A stretch of 64,000 bases of DNA from Thiothrix litoralis. GTDB lineage: Bacteria > Pseudomonadota > Gammaproteobacteria > Thiotrichales > Thiotrichaceae. Below, piece by piece: positions 17,155-26,626 of the stretch. Below the pieces are notes generated by a model. The model made no database searches and was not told where the DNA came from. It was given only the letters and a program-made list of their open reading frames with translations. A program made the translations under genes and the position numbers. Within the stretch, counting starts at the first letter, position 1. Each line of letters opens with the position of its first letter. The DNA is taken from positions 3,934,501 through 3,998,500 of the forward strand of contig NZ_CP072801.1 of assembly GCF_017901135.1 (NCBI RefSeq), in the 5' to 3' direction.

Positions 17155-18027
17155 TTAGTTGGGCATGAAGATAGGCGTCATCCACGCCAATATTTCCGTG
17201 CGCCAAACGATTGCCACGAAGCCTGCCATTGCCAGCCATGGACCAAACGGCATCGGCAGGCTTTCGCTGTTGCGTTTAACCAGCATCCACAAAATGCCAA
17301 ACACTGCGCCAAACGCGGATGAGGCGAAAATGACGAAAGGCAATATTTGCCAGCCCCCCCATGCACCGAGTGCCGCCAGCAATTTGAAGTCACCGTAACC
17401 CATGCCTTCCTTGCCGGTAATCAGACGGAACAGGTGAAACACTGACCACAACGCCAGATAACCGAAGGCAGCACCCAATACCGCATCAGGCAGCGGCACA
17501 ATCATGCCATTCAGATTGAGCAGCAACCCTGCCCATAACAGCGGGTAGGTCAGGCTGTCGGGTAACAGCATGGTTTGGGCGTCGATCATGAACAATGCCA
17601 CCAATACCCAAGTGAAACCCAATAAGGCCAGCAGTTCAAAACTGTAGCCTACCCGCCATGCCACCAACATGGAGAGTACCGCAGTCGCCATTTCCACCAG
17701 CGGGTACTGGATGGAGATTGGGGTTTTACAACCGCGACATTTGCCCCGCAGGAACAGGTAGCTCAGTACCGGGATATTTTCCAGTGCAGTAATCTTGTGA
17801 CCGCAAGTAGGGCATTGTGAACGTGGCACGACTAGGTTGAAATCCCCGGTATCCTCACCTGCTTGTTTTTCCAACCATTCGTTGCAGTCACTTTTCCATT
17901 GGCGTTCCAGAATAATCGGCAGGCGGTAAATCACCACATTCAGGAAACTGCCCACCAGCAGTGAAAACAGCCCAACCACGCTGACCAGCCAGACCTGGCT
18001 GGTGTTGAGTAAATAAATGAGTTCCAT
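17155..18027 (-). CDS. pilD: Type IV prepilin peptidase / N-methyltransferase
   Basis: 290 residues, polytopic. The N-terminal cytoplasmic loop contains the paired zinc cysteines CPTCGH and CRGCKTP. Catalytic aspartates are in MIDAQTMLLPD and in the GYGDFKLLAALG (GxGDxK) motif. It cleaves the positively charged leader of class III prepilins at G^F and methylates the new N-terminus; its substrates include the two pilins at 29.6-30.6 kb. An AGGA ribosome binding site lies 7 bases before the ATG. It is the last gene of the pilB-pilC-pilD block. Confidence 0.95.
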   Translation of the reverse strand: MELIYLLNTSQVWLVSVVGLFSLLVGSFLNVVIYRLPIILERQWKSDCNEWLEKQAGEDTGDFNLVVPRSQCPTCGHKITALENIPVLSYLFLRGKCRGCKTPISIQYPLVEMATAVLSMLVAWRVGYSFELLALLGFTWVLVALFMIDAQTMLLPDSLTYPLLWAGLLLNLNGMIVPLPDAVLGAAFGYLALWSVFHLFRLITGKEGMGYGDFKLLAALGAWGGWQILPFVIFASSAFGAVFGILWMLVKRNSESLPMPFGPWLAMAGFVAIVWRTEILAWMTPIFMPN

Positions 18028-18035
18028 GTGTTTTC

Positions 18036-19295
18036 CTAAACGACCGAACCAAGTTTAAAGATGGGCAGGTACATGGCGATTACCAGGCTGCCGACAATAC
18101 CGCCCAGTACCGCCATGATCAGCGGTTCAATCTGTTTGGCAAGGGTATCCACCAAGGCGTCTACCTGTGCTTCGTAATAATCGGCGACTTTCGCCAGCAT
18201 TTCTTCCAACCGCCCGGACTCTTCACCAATGCGGGTCATTTGTACCATCATATTGGGGAATAACTGGGTGGTCATCATGGCAGTATTGAGCTGTACGCCG
18301 CGTGCGGTATCGTCCTGAATGCGGCGCGAGGCTTCTTCATACAGGGCGTTGCCGGTGGCACCGGCTACCGAGTCCATCGCTTCCACCAGTGGTACACCTG
18401 CCGCAAACATGGTGGCCAGGGTACGGGCAAAACGTGCCACGGCGGACAGGTTGAGGATATTACCCATGATGGGTATTTTTAACGAGGCTTTATCCACAAA
18501 GCGGTCGAATGCCGGGGATCGTTGTCGTGCTTGGCTAAAACTGGTGCCAATAGCCACAAAGGCAACGATCGGCATCCACCAGTTGGCAACCAGCCAGTCC
18601 GAGAAGGAAATGACCAACAGGGTGAACGCGGGCAGGTCAGCACCAAAACCACTGAAGACTTCCTTGAACTGCGGAATAACCCAGATCAGCAGGATAGCCG
18701 ATACCACGGTTGCGGCCACCACAACGATGATAGGGTACATCATGGCGCTTTTGACCTTGGCTTTGAGGGCTTCACTTTTTTCTTTATAGGTAGCCACTTT
18801 TTCCAGCATAGTTTCCAGTGTACCCGCTTGTTCACCGGCCTTGATCAGATTCACAAACAGTTTGTCGAAATATTTGGGGTGACGTGACAAAGCTGTTCCC
18901 AAGCTGGCGCCGCCTTCGATGTCAGCGGTTAGTTTTTTTACAAGGTCACGCACCGAAGGATTGTCACCACCGGAAGCCATCAATTCGAGTGACTGCACCA
19001 TCGGGACACCAGAGCGCATCATGGTGGTAAGCTGGCGGGCAAACTGGGCAATATCCGCTGGTTTGATCGCCGGTTTGAATAAGGGTTTGGGTTTTTTGTA
19101 AATGCGCCCCGGATTAATGCCTTTGCGACGTAGTTCCGCGCGTAACCAGTTGGGGTTTACCGCCTGGGTTTCCCCGCGCATCTTGACGCCGTTGCGGTTG
19201 ACGCCTTCCCAACTGTAGACCGCTTGCGGCGCACTGGGTGTTGCCTTGGTCTGCGTTGACTTGTTCAAGGTTCTGCTTTGGGTTTTGCTCTGCAT
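18036..19295 (-). CDS. pilC: Type IV pilus inner-membrane platform protein
   Basis: 419 residues. It has two copies of the T2SS-F domain (residues ~85-210 and ~290-410), each ending in membrane helices, and the typical N-terminal segment YSWEGVNRNGVKMRGE. PilC forms the platform on which the PilB and PilT motors act. It ends with the usual KLGSVV tail 8 bases before pilD. The first ~25 residues are polar and low-complexity, so the true start might be slightly downstream. Confidence 0.94.
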   Translation of the reverse strand: MQSKTQSRTLNKSTQTKATPSAPQAVYSWEGVNRNGVKMRGETQAVNPNWLRAELRRKGINPGRIYKKPKPLFKPAIKPADIAQFARQLTTMMRSGVPMVQSLELMASGGDNPSVRDLVKKLTADIEGGASLGTALSRHPKYFDKLFVNLIKAGEQAGTLETMLEKVATYKEKSEALKAKVKSAMMYPIIVVVAATVVSAILLIWVIPQFKEVFSGFGADLPAFTLLVISFSDWLVANWWMPIVAFVAIGTSFSQARQRSPAFDRFVDKASLKIPIMGNILNLSAVARFARTLATMFAAGVPLVEAMDSVAGATGNALYEEASRRIQDDTARGVQLNTAMMTTQLFPNMMVQMTRIGEESGRLEEMLAKVADYYEAQVDALVDTLAKQIEPLIMAVLGGIVGSLVIAMYLPIFKLGSVV

Positions 19296-19402
19296 GTCGA
19301 TGACTCTGCGTTATTTTTATAATAGGGGCAAGTCTAACACAGGAAAGCGCTGGAAAGACTGCCCTATGGATAATCGGCTATCAGTGTCTGCCTCCAGCAT
19401 TG

Positions 19403-21124
19403 TTAGTCTGAGGTGACACGCTCCAGTTCTGCCAGCGAGGTAATGCCTTGGCGTACTTTATTCAAGGCCGATTGGCGCAAGTCCAGAATGCCTTCTTTGA
19501 GTGCTTGTTCGGCGATTTCCATCGAGTTGCTGCCGTTCATGATCATGCGCCCCATATCCCCTGAAATTGGCATGACTTGATAAATCCCCACCCGGCCTTT
19601 GTAACCGCGTGAACATTCCGAGCAACCGACGGGTTCATACAATTTTAGGTTGGATAATTCTTCAGACTTGAAGCCCATTTGCAATAAGACCTCGTTGGGT
19701 ACATCAGATGTTTTTTTGCATTTCTCACACAAGCGTCGGGCAAGGCGTTGGGCAATGATCAGGTGTACCGAAGAGGCGATATTGAAGGGTGGTACGCCCA
19801 TGTTCATCAAACGGGTGAGGGTTTCCGGGGCACTGTTGGTGTGGAGGGTGGATAATACCAAGTGCCCGGTTTGTGCCGCCTTTATGGAAATTTCAGCCGT
19901 TTCCAGGTCACGGATTTCCCCTACCATGATAATGTCTGGGTCTTGACGCAGGAAGGAGCGCAAGGCTTCGGCAAAGGTCAGGCCGACTTTGGCGTTGACG
20001 TTGACTTGGTTAACGCCGGGCATATTGATTTCAGCCGGGTCTTCGGCGGTAGAAATATTTTTTTCCGGGGTATTGAGGATGCCGAGGCCGGTATACAGGG
20101 TGACGGTTTTACCACTACCGGTCGGGCCTGTTACCAGAATCATGCCGTCGGGTTTTTCCAGCGCCTTCATGAAATCGTGTTTTTGTTTAGGGTCGAACCC
20201 CAGCTTTTCCACGCCTAGCGTGGCGTTGGAGGAGTCGAGTATCCGCATGACCACCTTTTCGCCGAAGAGAGTGGGCAGTGTGTTGACCCGGAAGTCGATC
20301 TTTTTCTGGTCACTGACGGTGAAGCGGATACGCCCGTCTTGCGGCACGCGCCGTTCGGAAATATTCATTCGCGACAGTACCTTAATACGTGAAATCAGTT
20401 GTTGCGCGGAGTCGTTGGGCGGGGTAGCGACAACTTGCAGGATGCCGTCTATCCGGTAGCGGATGCGCATGTTTTTTTCAAAAACTTCGATGTGGATGTC
20501 CGAGGCTTTGGATTTGATACCGTGTGCCAACAGCTTGTCGACGAATTCAATGATGGCGGGGTCTTCATCGTCCTTGGTTTTAAGGTCGCGGACATCGAGG
20601 GAAATTTCTTTGGCAGCAGGAGCGTTAGCCGCTGAGGATGATGTTTTGCCGGAGGTGGGGGCGTTGGCGCTCCCCATCATGCCATCATCAACGTTTAGGA
20701 AGCGGTGCAGTTTGTCGAATTCCACAAACACAGGTTCGGGAATCAGCCCTGTGGCGAATTTAACATCATCCAGATTGGTCAGGTAGGTGGGGTCTGCCAG
20801 ACCCACGATCAGATTTTTGCCGCGTTGGAACAGGGGGATCAGATTGAGTTTGCGCATCTGATCCTGACTTAGCAGGGTGTTGACTAGGGATGTGATATTG
20901 ACCTGATCGAGATCGACCATGCTTAAGCCATATTCCAAGCTAGCGGCATAAGCAACGTCTTGAGTGGAAACCACGCGGGAACGGATGAGCCATTCGACCA
21001 GCGACACTTTTTCTACCCGTGCTTTTTGCACAGCTTGGGCAGCCAGTTCCTTGTCGAGCAAGTCTTGCACGACCAATTGTCTGGCTAGCCCCGGCAAGGG
21101 GATGGAGGATGTCATGGGAATCAT
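19403..21124 (-). CDS. pilB: Type IV pilus assembly ATPase
   Basis: 573 residues from the ATG at 21124; an ATG at 21115 is an alternative. An MshEN-type N-terminal domain is followed by a GspE ATPase core with Walker A GPTGSGKT near residue 335, an aspartate box and Walker B around DPDIIMVGEIRD. A C-terminal tetracysteine zinc site (CEKC, CSEC) is present. It powers pilus extension together with PilC; no pilT retraction gene is in the window. It lies about 110 bases upstream of pilC. Confidence 0.95.
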   Translation of the reverse strand: MIPMTSSIPLPGLARQLVVQDLLDKELAAQAVQKARVEKVSLVEWLIRSRVVSTQDVAYAASLEYGLSMVDLDQVNITSLVNTLLSQDQMRKLNLIPLFQRGKNLIVGLADPTYLTNLDDVKFATGLIPEPVFVEFDKLHRFLNVDDGMMGSANAPTSGKTSSSAANAPAAKEISLDVRDLKTKDDEDPAIIEFVDKLLAHGIKSKASDIHIEVFEKNMRIRYRIDGILQVVATPPNDSAQQLISRIKVLSRMNISERRVPQDGRIRFTVSDQKKIDFRVNTLPTLFGEKVVMRILDSSNATLGVEKLGFDPKQKHDFMKALEKPDGMILVTGPTGSGKTVTLYTGLGILNTPEKNISTAEDPAEINMPGVNQVNVNAKVGLTFAEALRSFLRQDPDIIMVGEIRDLETAEISIKAAQTGHLVLSTLHTNSAPETLTRLMNMGVPPFNIASSVHLIIAQRLARRLCEKCKKTSDVPNEVLLQMGFKSEELSNLKLYEPVGCSECSRGYKGRVGIYQVMPISGDMGRMIMNGSNSMEIAEQALKEGILDLRQSALNKVRQGITSLAELERVTSD

Positions 21125-21215
21125 GGATCAGCTTTATGGTATCGTTATTAAACCTGTAATCAGCATGATAGCGCGTCGAAAGCGTCTATAAAATGAATTT
21201 ATTCATTAAGTGTGT

Positions 21216-22757
21216 TCAGGCACTTTCTGTTAGCCAGTCATTCACGGTTTTGGTTTTACTGCTGAAGTTGATGCCTAACAGCATTTTGGGGCGCGGATCA
21301 GTGCGGTACGCGCCTGCGTAATCCCTGTCTTTTATTTGCTTGAGTGCGGCTTTGGCACTTTTATTGAGTTTGAACTCGATAATGTAGATATGTGTCGGTG
21401 TCTTCACCACGCAATCAATACGCCCGGTGCTGTCATTAACTTCCGCTTCGGTGTACTGCCCAAGGTAAAAAAACACCAAATAAATCAGGCTATGGTAATA
21501 GGCTTCGGCTTCTTTGAGGAAAATCTGTGAGGGGATTTTCTTGAAGATGCTTTTGATGATGTCGATGACCGTGGGTAAGTCATTGTTCAGGAAACTTTTG
21601 TGTAGTTTTACCACCAGTGGCGTGGTGTTGGCTGGCTCTTCGTGCGCCCATTCCGCTAGCAAGTACATCGACATGGAGGCTTGTACTTCGCGGTTGGGGT
21701 AGTCAAGGTGGTAGAGGCCGTACTCGTCGCGGCTTTTCAGGGTGAGATACCCTGTTTGGAACAGTACCGGGGCAAGTTGTAAGCGTTCAATGTCATAGTT
21801 GCCGAGTGCTAGTTCATCGACTTCCATTTCGCTCACTTGGTATACCCCGTCACGGCGCATCAGTTTGGGCAAGAACGTGGGCGTGCCGGATTCAAACCAA
21901 AAGTTGCGAAATGCATTGGCACTGAAAAAACTGAGGATGGAATAGGGGTTGTAAACAAAGTGTTCTGTATCCCACGAGTAGCCGTTGTACCAGTGGCGTA
22001 AGCTCGCCAGCAATTCGTCATGGCTGAGTTTTAGGCGTTGTTCAGCGGCGGGGAAGTAGGGGGTGAAATAATGTTCCAGTTCGGCTTGGGTGTAGCCGGT
22101 CAGGGTGGCAGCTTTATGGTCTAGGGTCAGGTCGTAGAGGTTGTTCAGGTCGGAAAAGACCGAGACTTTGCTGAACTTGGATACGCCCGTGATCAGGAAG
22201 AATTCCAGATAGGGGTCGCTGTCCTTGATCACCGAGTAAAAGGTTTTCATCACCTGCTGGTTGGCCTTGGCTTGTGGAATGTCGTCAAGGTAGTCAATCA
22301 GCGGCTTGTCGTATTCGTCGATGAGCAGCACGACATTGCCCGATTTTTCTGCCAATGCTTTCAATAGGTTGGAAAATACGTCCTTGAGCATCATATCGGG
22401 GGGGAGGGGTATACCGTGTTCTGTGGCTAAGTCCAGTAAGGCTTGGCGTAACACTTCCTCCAAACCCCGCCCTTGGTAGTTCAGCTTATTCATGGAGAGG
22501 TGAATAACGGGGTGAATGTCACTCCAGTCCCGCTGATTTTCAATCCACAAACCTTTGAATAGGTCGCGTTTGCCGCTGAAAATGGCGTTGAGAGTAGAGA
22601 GTGTGAGTGATTTTCCAAAGCGGCGCGGGCGGGAAAGGAAGTAATATTTGCCACTCATGATCAAGCGGTGAATGGCTTCAGTTTTGTCGATGTACAAGTA
22701 GTCCTTGCCGATGATTTCCTCAAAGGTTTGGATGCCGACGGGGAGTTTTTGCAACAT
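21216..22757 (-). CDS. AAA-ATPase-like / PD-(D/E)XK nuclease protein
   Basis: 513 residues. The N-terminus (GIQTFEEII..DYLYIDKTE, then RPRRFGKSLTLSTL as the P-loop, Walker B VVLLIDEYDKPL) is the AAA-ATPase_like domain. The C-terminal ~100 residues hold a PDDEXK_9 nuclease-like fold with E..GRIDCVVKT...YIIEFKLNKSA, in which D, E and K catalytic residues are visible. Such proteins are widespread, often in multicopy, in accessory regions; their biological role is not established. A role in defence or DNA turnover is possible. It is divergent from the Schlafen-type gene that follows. Confidence 0.82.
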   Translation of the reverse strand: MLQKLPVGIQTFEEIIGKDYLYIDKTEAIHRLIMSGKYYFLSRPRRFGKSLTLSTLNAIFSGKRDLFKGLWIENQRDWSDIHPVIHLSMNKLNYQGRGLEEVLRQALLDLATEHGIPLPPDMMLKDVFSNLLKALAEKSGNVVLLIDEYDKPLIDYLDDIPQAKANQQVMKTFYSVIKDSDPYLEFFLITGVSKFSKVSVFSDLNNLYDLTLDHKAATLTGYTQAELEHYFTPYFPAAEQRLKLSHDELLASLRHWYNGYSWDTEHFVYNPYSILSFFSANAFRNFWFESGTPTFLPKLMRRDGVYQVSEMEVDELALGNYDIERLQLAPVLFQTGYLTLKSRDEYGLYHLDYPNREVQASMSMYLLAEWAHEEPANTTPLVVKLHKSFLNNDLPTVIDIIKSIFKKIPSQIFLKEAEAYYHSLIYLVFFYLGQYTEAEVNDSTGRIDCVVKTPTHIYIIEFKLNKSAKAALKQIKDRDYAGAYRTDPRPKMLLGINFSSKTKTVNDWLTESA

Positions 22758-22846
22758 GGTGGATCCGCTCTACAGGGTGCATGGGGACAGGATAGCACAG
22801 TTGGGCTAGACTGGACGGTATCGGTGGGAATGGGAACAGGAAGACA

Positions 22847-24079
22847 ATGCGGCAAGATGAGCTATTGGAGTTATTAGCCAACGGTGAAAATTCCGGGGTG
22901 GAGTTCAAGCGGGATGACATTCGCCCAGAGCAATTGGCACGGGAGGTGGTGGCTTTGGCGAATTTTCAGGGTGGGCGCATTCTACTGGGGGTCGAGGATG
23001 ATGGCTCGGTGTCTGGAATCCAGCGGGCAGGGTTGGAAGAGTGGGTGATGAATGTTTTCCGGGATAAAATCCACCCGATGATGCTGCCATTTTATGAGGA
23101 AATCAGTCTGCAAGGTGGTAAGCGGGTCGCGGTGATCAGTTTTACCCAAGGAATTTCTAAGCCTTATGTCGTGCGTCATTCGGGACGGGAGGATATTTAC
23201 CTACGGGTTGGCAGCACTTCGCAACTGGCGACGCGGGAACAGCAGGCGCGGCTTTATGCCTTGGGTGGGATGTTGCATACCGAAGTGATGCCTGTGCCGG
23301 GAACCTCCATGGAAACGTTGGATCAGGCAAAATTGCAAAACTACATCCAAACCGTGATCAATGACCCTGATGTACCACAGTCACGCGCCGATTGGCAGGA
23401 ACGTTTATTGGGCTTGGGGTTTTTGGTGCAGGCATCGACGGGTGAGGTGATGTGTACCATTGCGGGCTTGGTGTTGTTTGGTATCAAGCCGCGTCGTTAT
23501 CTGCGGCAGGCGGGTATTCGGGTGATGGTGTTTGATGGGGTGGAAAAGACGTATCAGGCGCGTTTGGATGAAACATTGGATGTGGCATTGCTGGGGCGTA
23601 TTCAATACGACAAGGCAGGCAATCGCACCATTATTGAGGATGGCTTGGTTGAAAAACTGTTGTCGGTGCTGCGGCCTTTCATCTTTTACGAAAGTGATGT
23701 GTTGGATGCGAATAGTTTGCGGCGTGATCGGGGGTGGATGTACCCGTTGAATGCGTTGCGGGAGTTGGTCATTAACGCTTGCGCCCACCGTGACTGGACA
23801 CGCTTTGTGGATATTGAGGTTGGGGTGTATGCCGACCGGCTTGAAATCATTAGCCCTGGTGCGTTGCAGAATTCCATGACTATCGAGAAGATGAAGGCGG
23901 GGCAACGTTCACCACGTAACCCGATCATTGTGGAAGTGTTGCGGGATTATGGGTATGTGGATGCGCGGGGGATGGGCATCCGTACCAAGGTGATTCCGCA
24001 GATGCGGGCGTTCAATGGTACGGAGCCGGGGTTTGAGGCGACAGAGGATTATTTGAAGACGACGTTGTGGCGATCATGA
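22847..24079 (+). CDS. Schlafen AlbA_2 / GHKL ATP-binding protein
   Basis: 410 residues. The N-terminal AlbA_2 (AAA_4) domain has E.KRDDIRPEQLAREVVALAN and GGRILLGVEDDG. A C-terminal HATPase_c_4 domain carries ELVINACAHRDW, close to the GHKL N-box (E...NA..HRDY). Proteins of this architecture are often annotated as transcriptional regulators or putative DNA-binding helicase-like proteins and are frequent in genomic islands. A 94-base copy of its 3' end lies at 28109-28202, so a paralogue once existed nearby. Confidence 0.8.
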   Translation: MRQDELLELLANGENSGVEFKRDDIRPEQLAREVVALANFQGGRILLGVEDDGSVSGIQRAGLEEWVMNVFRDKIHPMMLPFYEEISLQGGKRVAVISFTQGISKPYVVRHSGREDIYLRVGSTSQLATREQQARLYALGGMLHTEVMPVPGTSMETLDQAKLQNYIQTVINDPDVPQSRADWQERLLGLGFLVQASTGEVMCTIAGLVLFGIKPRRYLRQAGIRVMVFDGVEKTYQARLDETLDVALLGRIQYDKAGNRTIIEDGLVEKLLSVLRPFIFYESDVLDANSLRRDRGWMYPLNALRELVINACAHRDWTRFVDIEVGVYADRLEIISPGALQNSMTIEKMKAGQRSPRNPIIVEVLRDYGYVDARGMGIRTKVIPQMRAFNGTEPGFEATEDYLKTTLWRS

Positions 24080-24173
24080 GCTATTCGAGTGCATGAGGGA
24101 CGTACCGTTCTTACGGTATGGTTTTGGGTGGTCTGCTACACTTGCCTTATCGTCATCATTCGTGGTCGTTGTT

Positions 24174-25022
24174 ATGCAGGATAAGTACGTCAATCCCTTC
24201 ACCGATTTTGGCTTTAAGAAGCTGTTTGGGGAGGAGCCGCACAAGGAGCTGTTGATCAGTTTTCTCAATACCTTGTTGCCTGAGAAACACCAGATTCAGG
24301 ATTTGCAGTACACCCGTAATGAACAGCAAGGGGCGAGCATCCTTGACCGTAAGGCTATCTTTGATTTGAGCTGCGTTAGCCTGACGGGTGAACGCTTCAT
24401 TGTCGAATTGCAGAAGGCCAAGCAGAATTATTTCAAAGACCGTAGCTTGTATTACGCCACGTTCCCGATTCAGGAGCAGGCGCAGCGGGGTGATTGGGAT
24501 TACAAGCTGGCGGCGGTGTATACTGTTGGCATCCTTGATTTCACGTTTGAGGAAGATCGGGAGGCAGCGGAAAAGCAGGTCATGCATTTTATTCAGCTCA
24601 AGAATCAAAGCGGGCATGTTTTTTACGACAAACTCACCTTTATTTACCTGACGCTGCCGTATTTCGAGAAAACGTTAGCAGAGTTGCAGACGGATCAGGA
24701 CAAGTGGTTTTATATCTTCAAGCACTTGCATGAATTGCAGGAAATTCCGCCTGTATTGCAAGGGGAAATCTTTCTCAAGTTGTTTGAGGCGGCGCAGATT
24801 GCCTGTTTCAATCCGGCGGAACGTCAAGCTTACGAAGACAGTTTGAAGTATTACCGTGATTTGAAGAATGTGATCGACACCACACTGGATGAAGGTATCA
24901 ATCTTGAGCGGCAGCGTTCCATTTCGGCGATTGCTGGCAATGGTTTTGATGCTGAGTTCATTGCCAAGAACCTGGTTTTGCCGCTGGATGTTGTGAAAAA
25001 GATAATCGAAAGTGCAAGGTGA
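24174..25022 (+). CDS. Rpn-family PD-(D/E)XK nuclease / putative transposase
   Basis: 282 residues from the ATG at 24174; the upstream extension in the same frame is not family-like. The start QDKYVNPFTDFGFKKLFGEE and the later segment DLSCVSLTGERFIVELQKAKQNYFKDR match the Rpn / PDDEXK_2 family. The core D...E.Q nuclease motif is intact. Rpn proteins of E. coli are DNA endonucleases that promote RecA-independent recombination. The C-terminal tail (YRDLKNVIDTTLDEG ... FIAKNLVLPLDVVKKI) has a damaged paralogue directly downstream at 25027-26876. Confidence 0.85.
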   Translation: MQDKYVNPFTDFGFKKLFGEEPHKELLISFLNTLLPEKHQIQDLQYTRNEQQGASILDRKAIFDLSCVSLTGERFIVELQKAKQNYFKDRSLYYATFPIQEQAQRGDWDYKLAAVYTVGILDFTFEEDREAAEKQVMHFIQLKNQSGHVFYDKLTFIYLTLPYFEKTLAELQTDQDKWFYIFKHLHELQEIPPVLQGEIFLKLFEAAQIACFNPAERQAYEDSLKYYRDLKNVIDTTLDEGINLERQRSISAIAGNGFDAEFIAKNLVLPLDVVKKIIESAR

Positions 25023-25275
25023 ACAGATGGATATACAAGCCTACAAGGAGCAGTCTGCCAAGCGCACAATGGAGTTGCTGAGAACCTTGACCGACTTTGA
25101 GATTCAGGATGATGCTGTGGTTGACCAATTCAGTCCAGCGGAGCGGTACGTCTACGAAAGTAATTTACCAAAATTCGCGTAATGCCCCTGCCTTTAGGCA
25201 TGGGGATATAAGCGTCTTATGCTAAAAACAAAATACGTGCCGCACTAGATAGCTTAAGCCTGTATAATATTGCAC

Positions 25276-25536
25276 ATGGAAAAAAATGGTAACATCGCTT
25301 TCGACTGTAAGTACCACGTTGTATGGTGTACTAAGTATCGCCGCAGGGTACTGTCATCAGAAATTGAGGTGGCTCTCAAGCAAATAGTGAGTGACGTTTG
25401 TGAAGAACGCAACGCCACCATCCTTGAGATGGAAGGGGACGGCGATCACTTCCATCTCTTGGTTGCGGTTGACCCTCAATACAGGATTCACCGATTGGTG
25501 AAACAGATCAAGGGCAGAAGCATAGTTGGAAGCTGA
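25276..25536 (+). pseudogene. tnpA: Truncated IS200-type TnpA (Y1 HUH transposase)
   Basis: About 86 residues (MEKNGNIAFDCKYHVVWCTKYRRRVLS...). The HUH motif is visible as DHFHLLVAV, but the frame ends shortly after KQIKGRSIV, so the C-terminal helix with the catalytic tyrosine, found near residue 125-130 in the family, is missing. The tnpB start follows immediately in another frame, as if a deletion had fused the two genes. The element cannot mobilise itself with this protein. Confidence 0.8.
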
Positions 25537-26626
25537 CGCCACCATCCTGAAAACACTCAAAGTCCGCGTCAAGGACAAGCACGCTGCTGTCCTAAAGCAG
25601 TGGGCATTCGAGTGTAACCAAGTTTGGAATGAAGCTAATGCAACCACCGCAGACTACAGCTATGTTCCTGTTCCGGGTGTTGGTTGGATTCGTAACCACT
25701 TCACGGCATTCGATCTGCAAAAGGTCATGAAGGGTTTCAATGGCGAACGGGGCTTCACATTGCACTCGCAAACCATTCAAGAAGTCATTGCCACCCACGC
25801 TAAAGCCCGCAAGCAATTCAAGACGGACAAGCTACGCTGGCGTGTGTCTGGCGGTAGCCGTCGTTCACTGGGCTGGATTCCTTTCAAATCAGGTGCTGCT
25901 GTGTGGAAGGACGGACAAGTCCGTTACAACAAACATTTTTTCAAAGTGTGGGACAGTTACGGCTTGTCACAATACGCTTTCAGGTCTGGCTCTTTCACCG
26001 AGGATTCCCGTGGACGTTGGTATTTCAATGTCGTGGTGCAAGTTCCCGTTGTTGAAGTCGCAGGGCGCGGTGAAGTCGGGATTGATCTTGGTCTGAAAGA
26101 CACTGCCACTTGTAGCAACGGTTTAAAACTGGAATCAAAGCCGTTCTACCGCAACGCTGAAAAGCAACTGGCAGTAGCTCAACGCGCTAACAAAAAGAAG
26201 CGCGTCAAGGCTATTCACGCTAAGGTTAAAAACCGCAGGGCTGACCACCTGCACAAGTTCACCACCAAGCTGGTGCGTGAAAATTCATTAATCGTTGTCG
26301 GCAACGTCAGCAGCAAGGCACTCGTCAAAACCAATATGGCTAAGTCTGTATTGGATGCCGGGTGGTCAATGCTGAAAACACAACTTGATGCAAAATCGAA
26401 AGCGATGCAAGGCGTGTTTCTCGAAGTCAACGAAGCGTACAGTACCCAAGCCTGTTCGTGTTGCGGAAGCATTTCCGTCAACAGTCCGAAAGGTAGAGCA
26501 GGACTTGGAATAAGAGAATGGACATGCCCCGACTGTGGGGAGCTGCACGACAGAGATGTCAATGCAGCCCGGAACATTCTCACGGCAGGACATTGCCGTC
26601 TCGCAGGAGGAATCCCCCGGCTTTAG
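25526..26626 (+). CDS. tnpB: TnpB RNA-guided nuclease-family protein lacking the canonical RuvC-II glutamate
   Basis: 366 residues; the TTG at 25526 is a forced start because of the deletion with tnpA. RuvC-I is intact (GIDLGLKDTAT), as are the zinc finger (CSCCG...CPDCG) and RuvC-III (DRDVNAARNIL). At RuvC-II, where TnpB normally has V.E.L.V, this protein reads IVVGNVSS, so glycine replaces the catalytic glutamate. A glutamate in LEVNEAYST just before the zinc finger could substitute, as catalytic rearrangements are known in TnpB families; otherwise the protein would be nuclease-dead. The 3' end of the gene and the right hairpin would encode the omegaRNA. Confidence 0.8.
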   Translation: MEADATILKTLKVRVKDKHAAVLKQWAFECNQVWNEANATTADYSYVPVPGVGWIRNHFTAFDLQKVMKGFNGERGFTLHSQTIQEVIATHAKARKQFKTDKLRWRVSGGSRRSLGWIPFKSGAAVWKDGQVRYNKHFFKVWDSYGLSQYAFRSGSFTEDSRGRWYFNVVVQVPVVEVAGRGEVGIDLGLKDTATCSNGLKLESKPFYRNAEKQLAVAQRANKKKRVKAIHAKVKNRRADHLHKFTTKLVRENSLIVVGNVSSKALVKTNMAKSVLDAGWSMLKTQLDAKSKAMQGVFLEVNEAYSTQACSCCGSISVNSPKGRAGLGIREWTCPDCGELHDRDVNAARNILTAGHCRLAGGIPRL

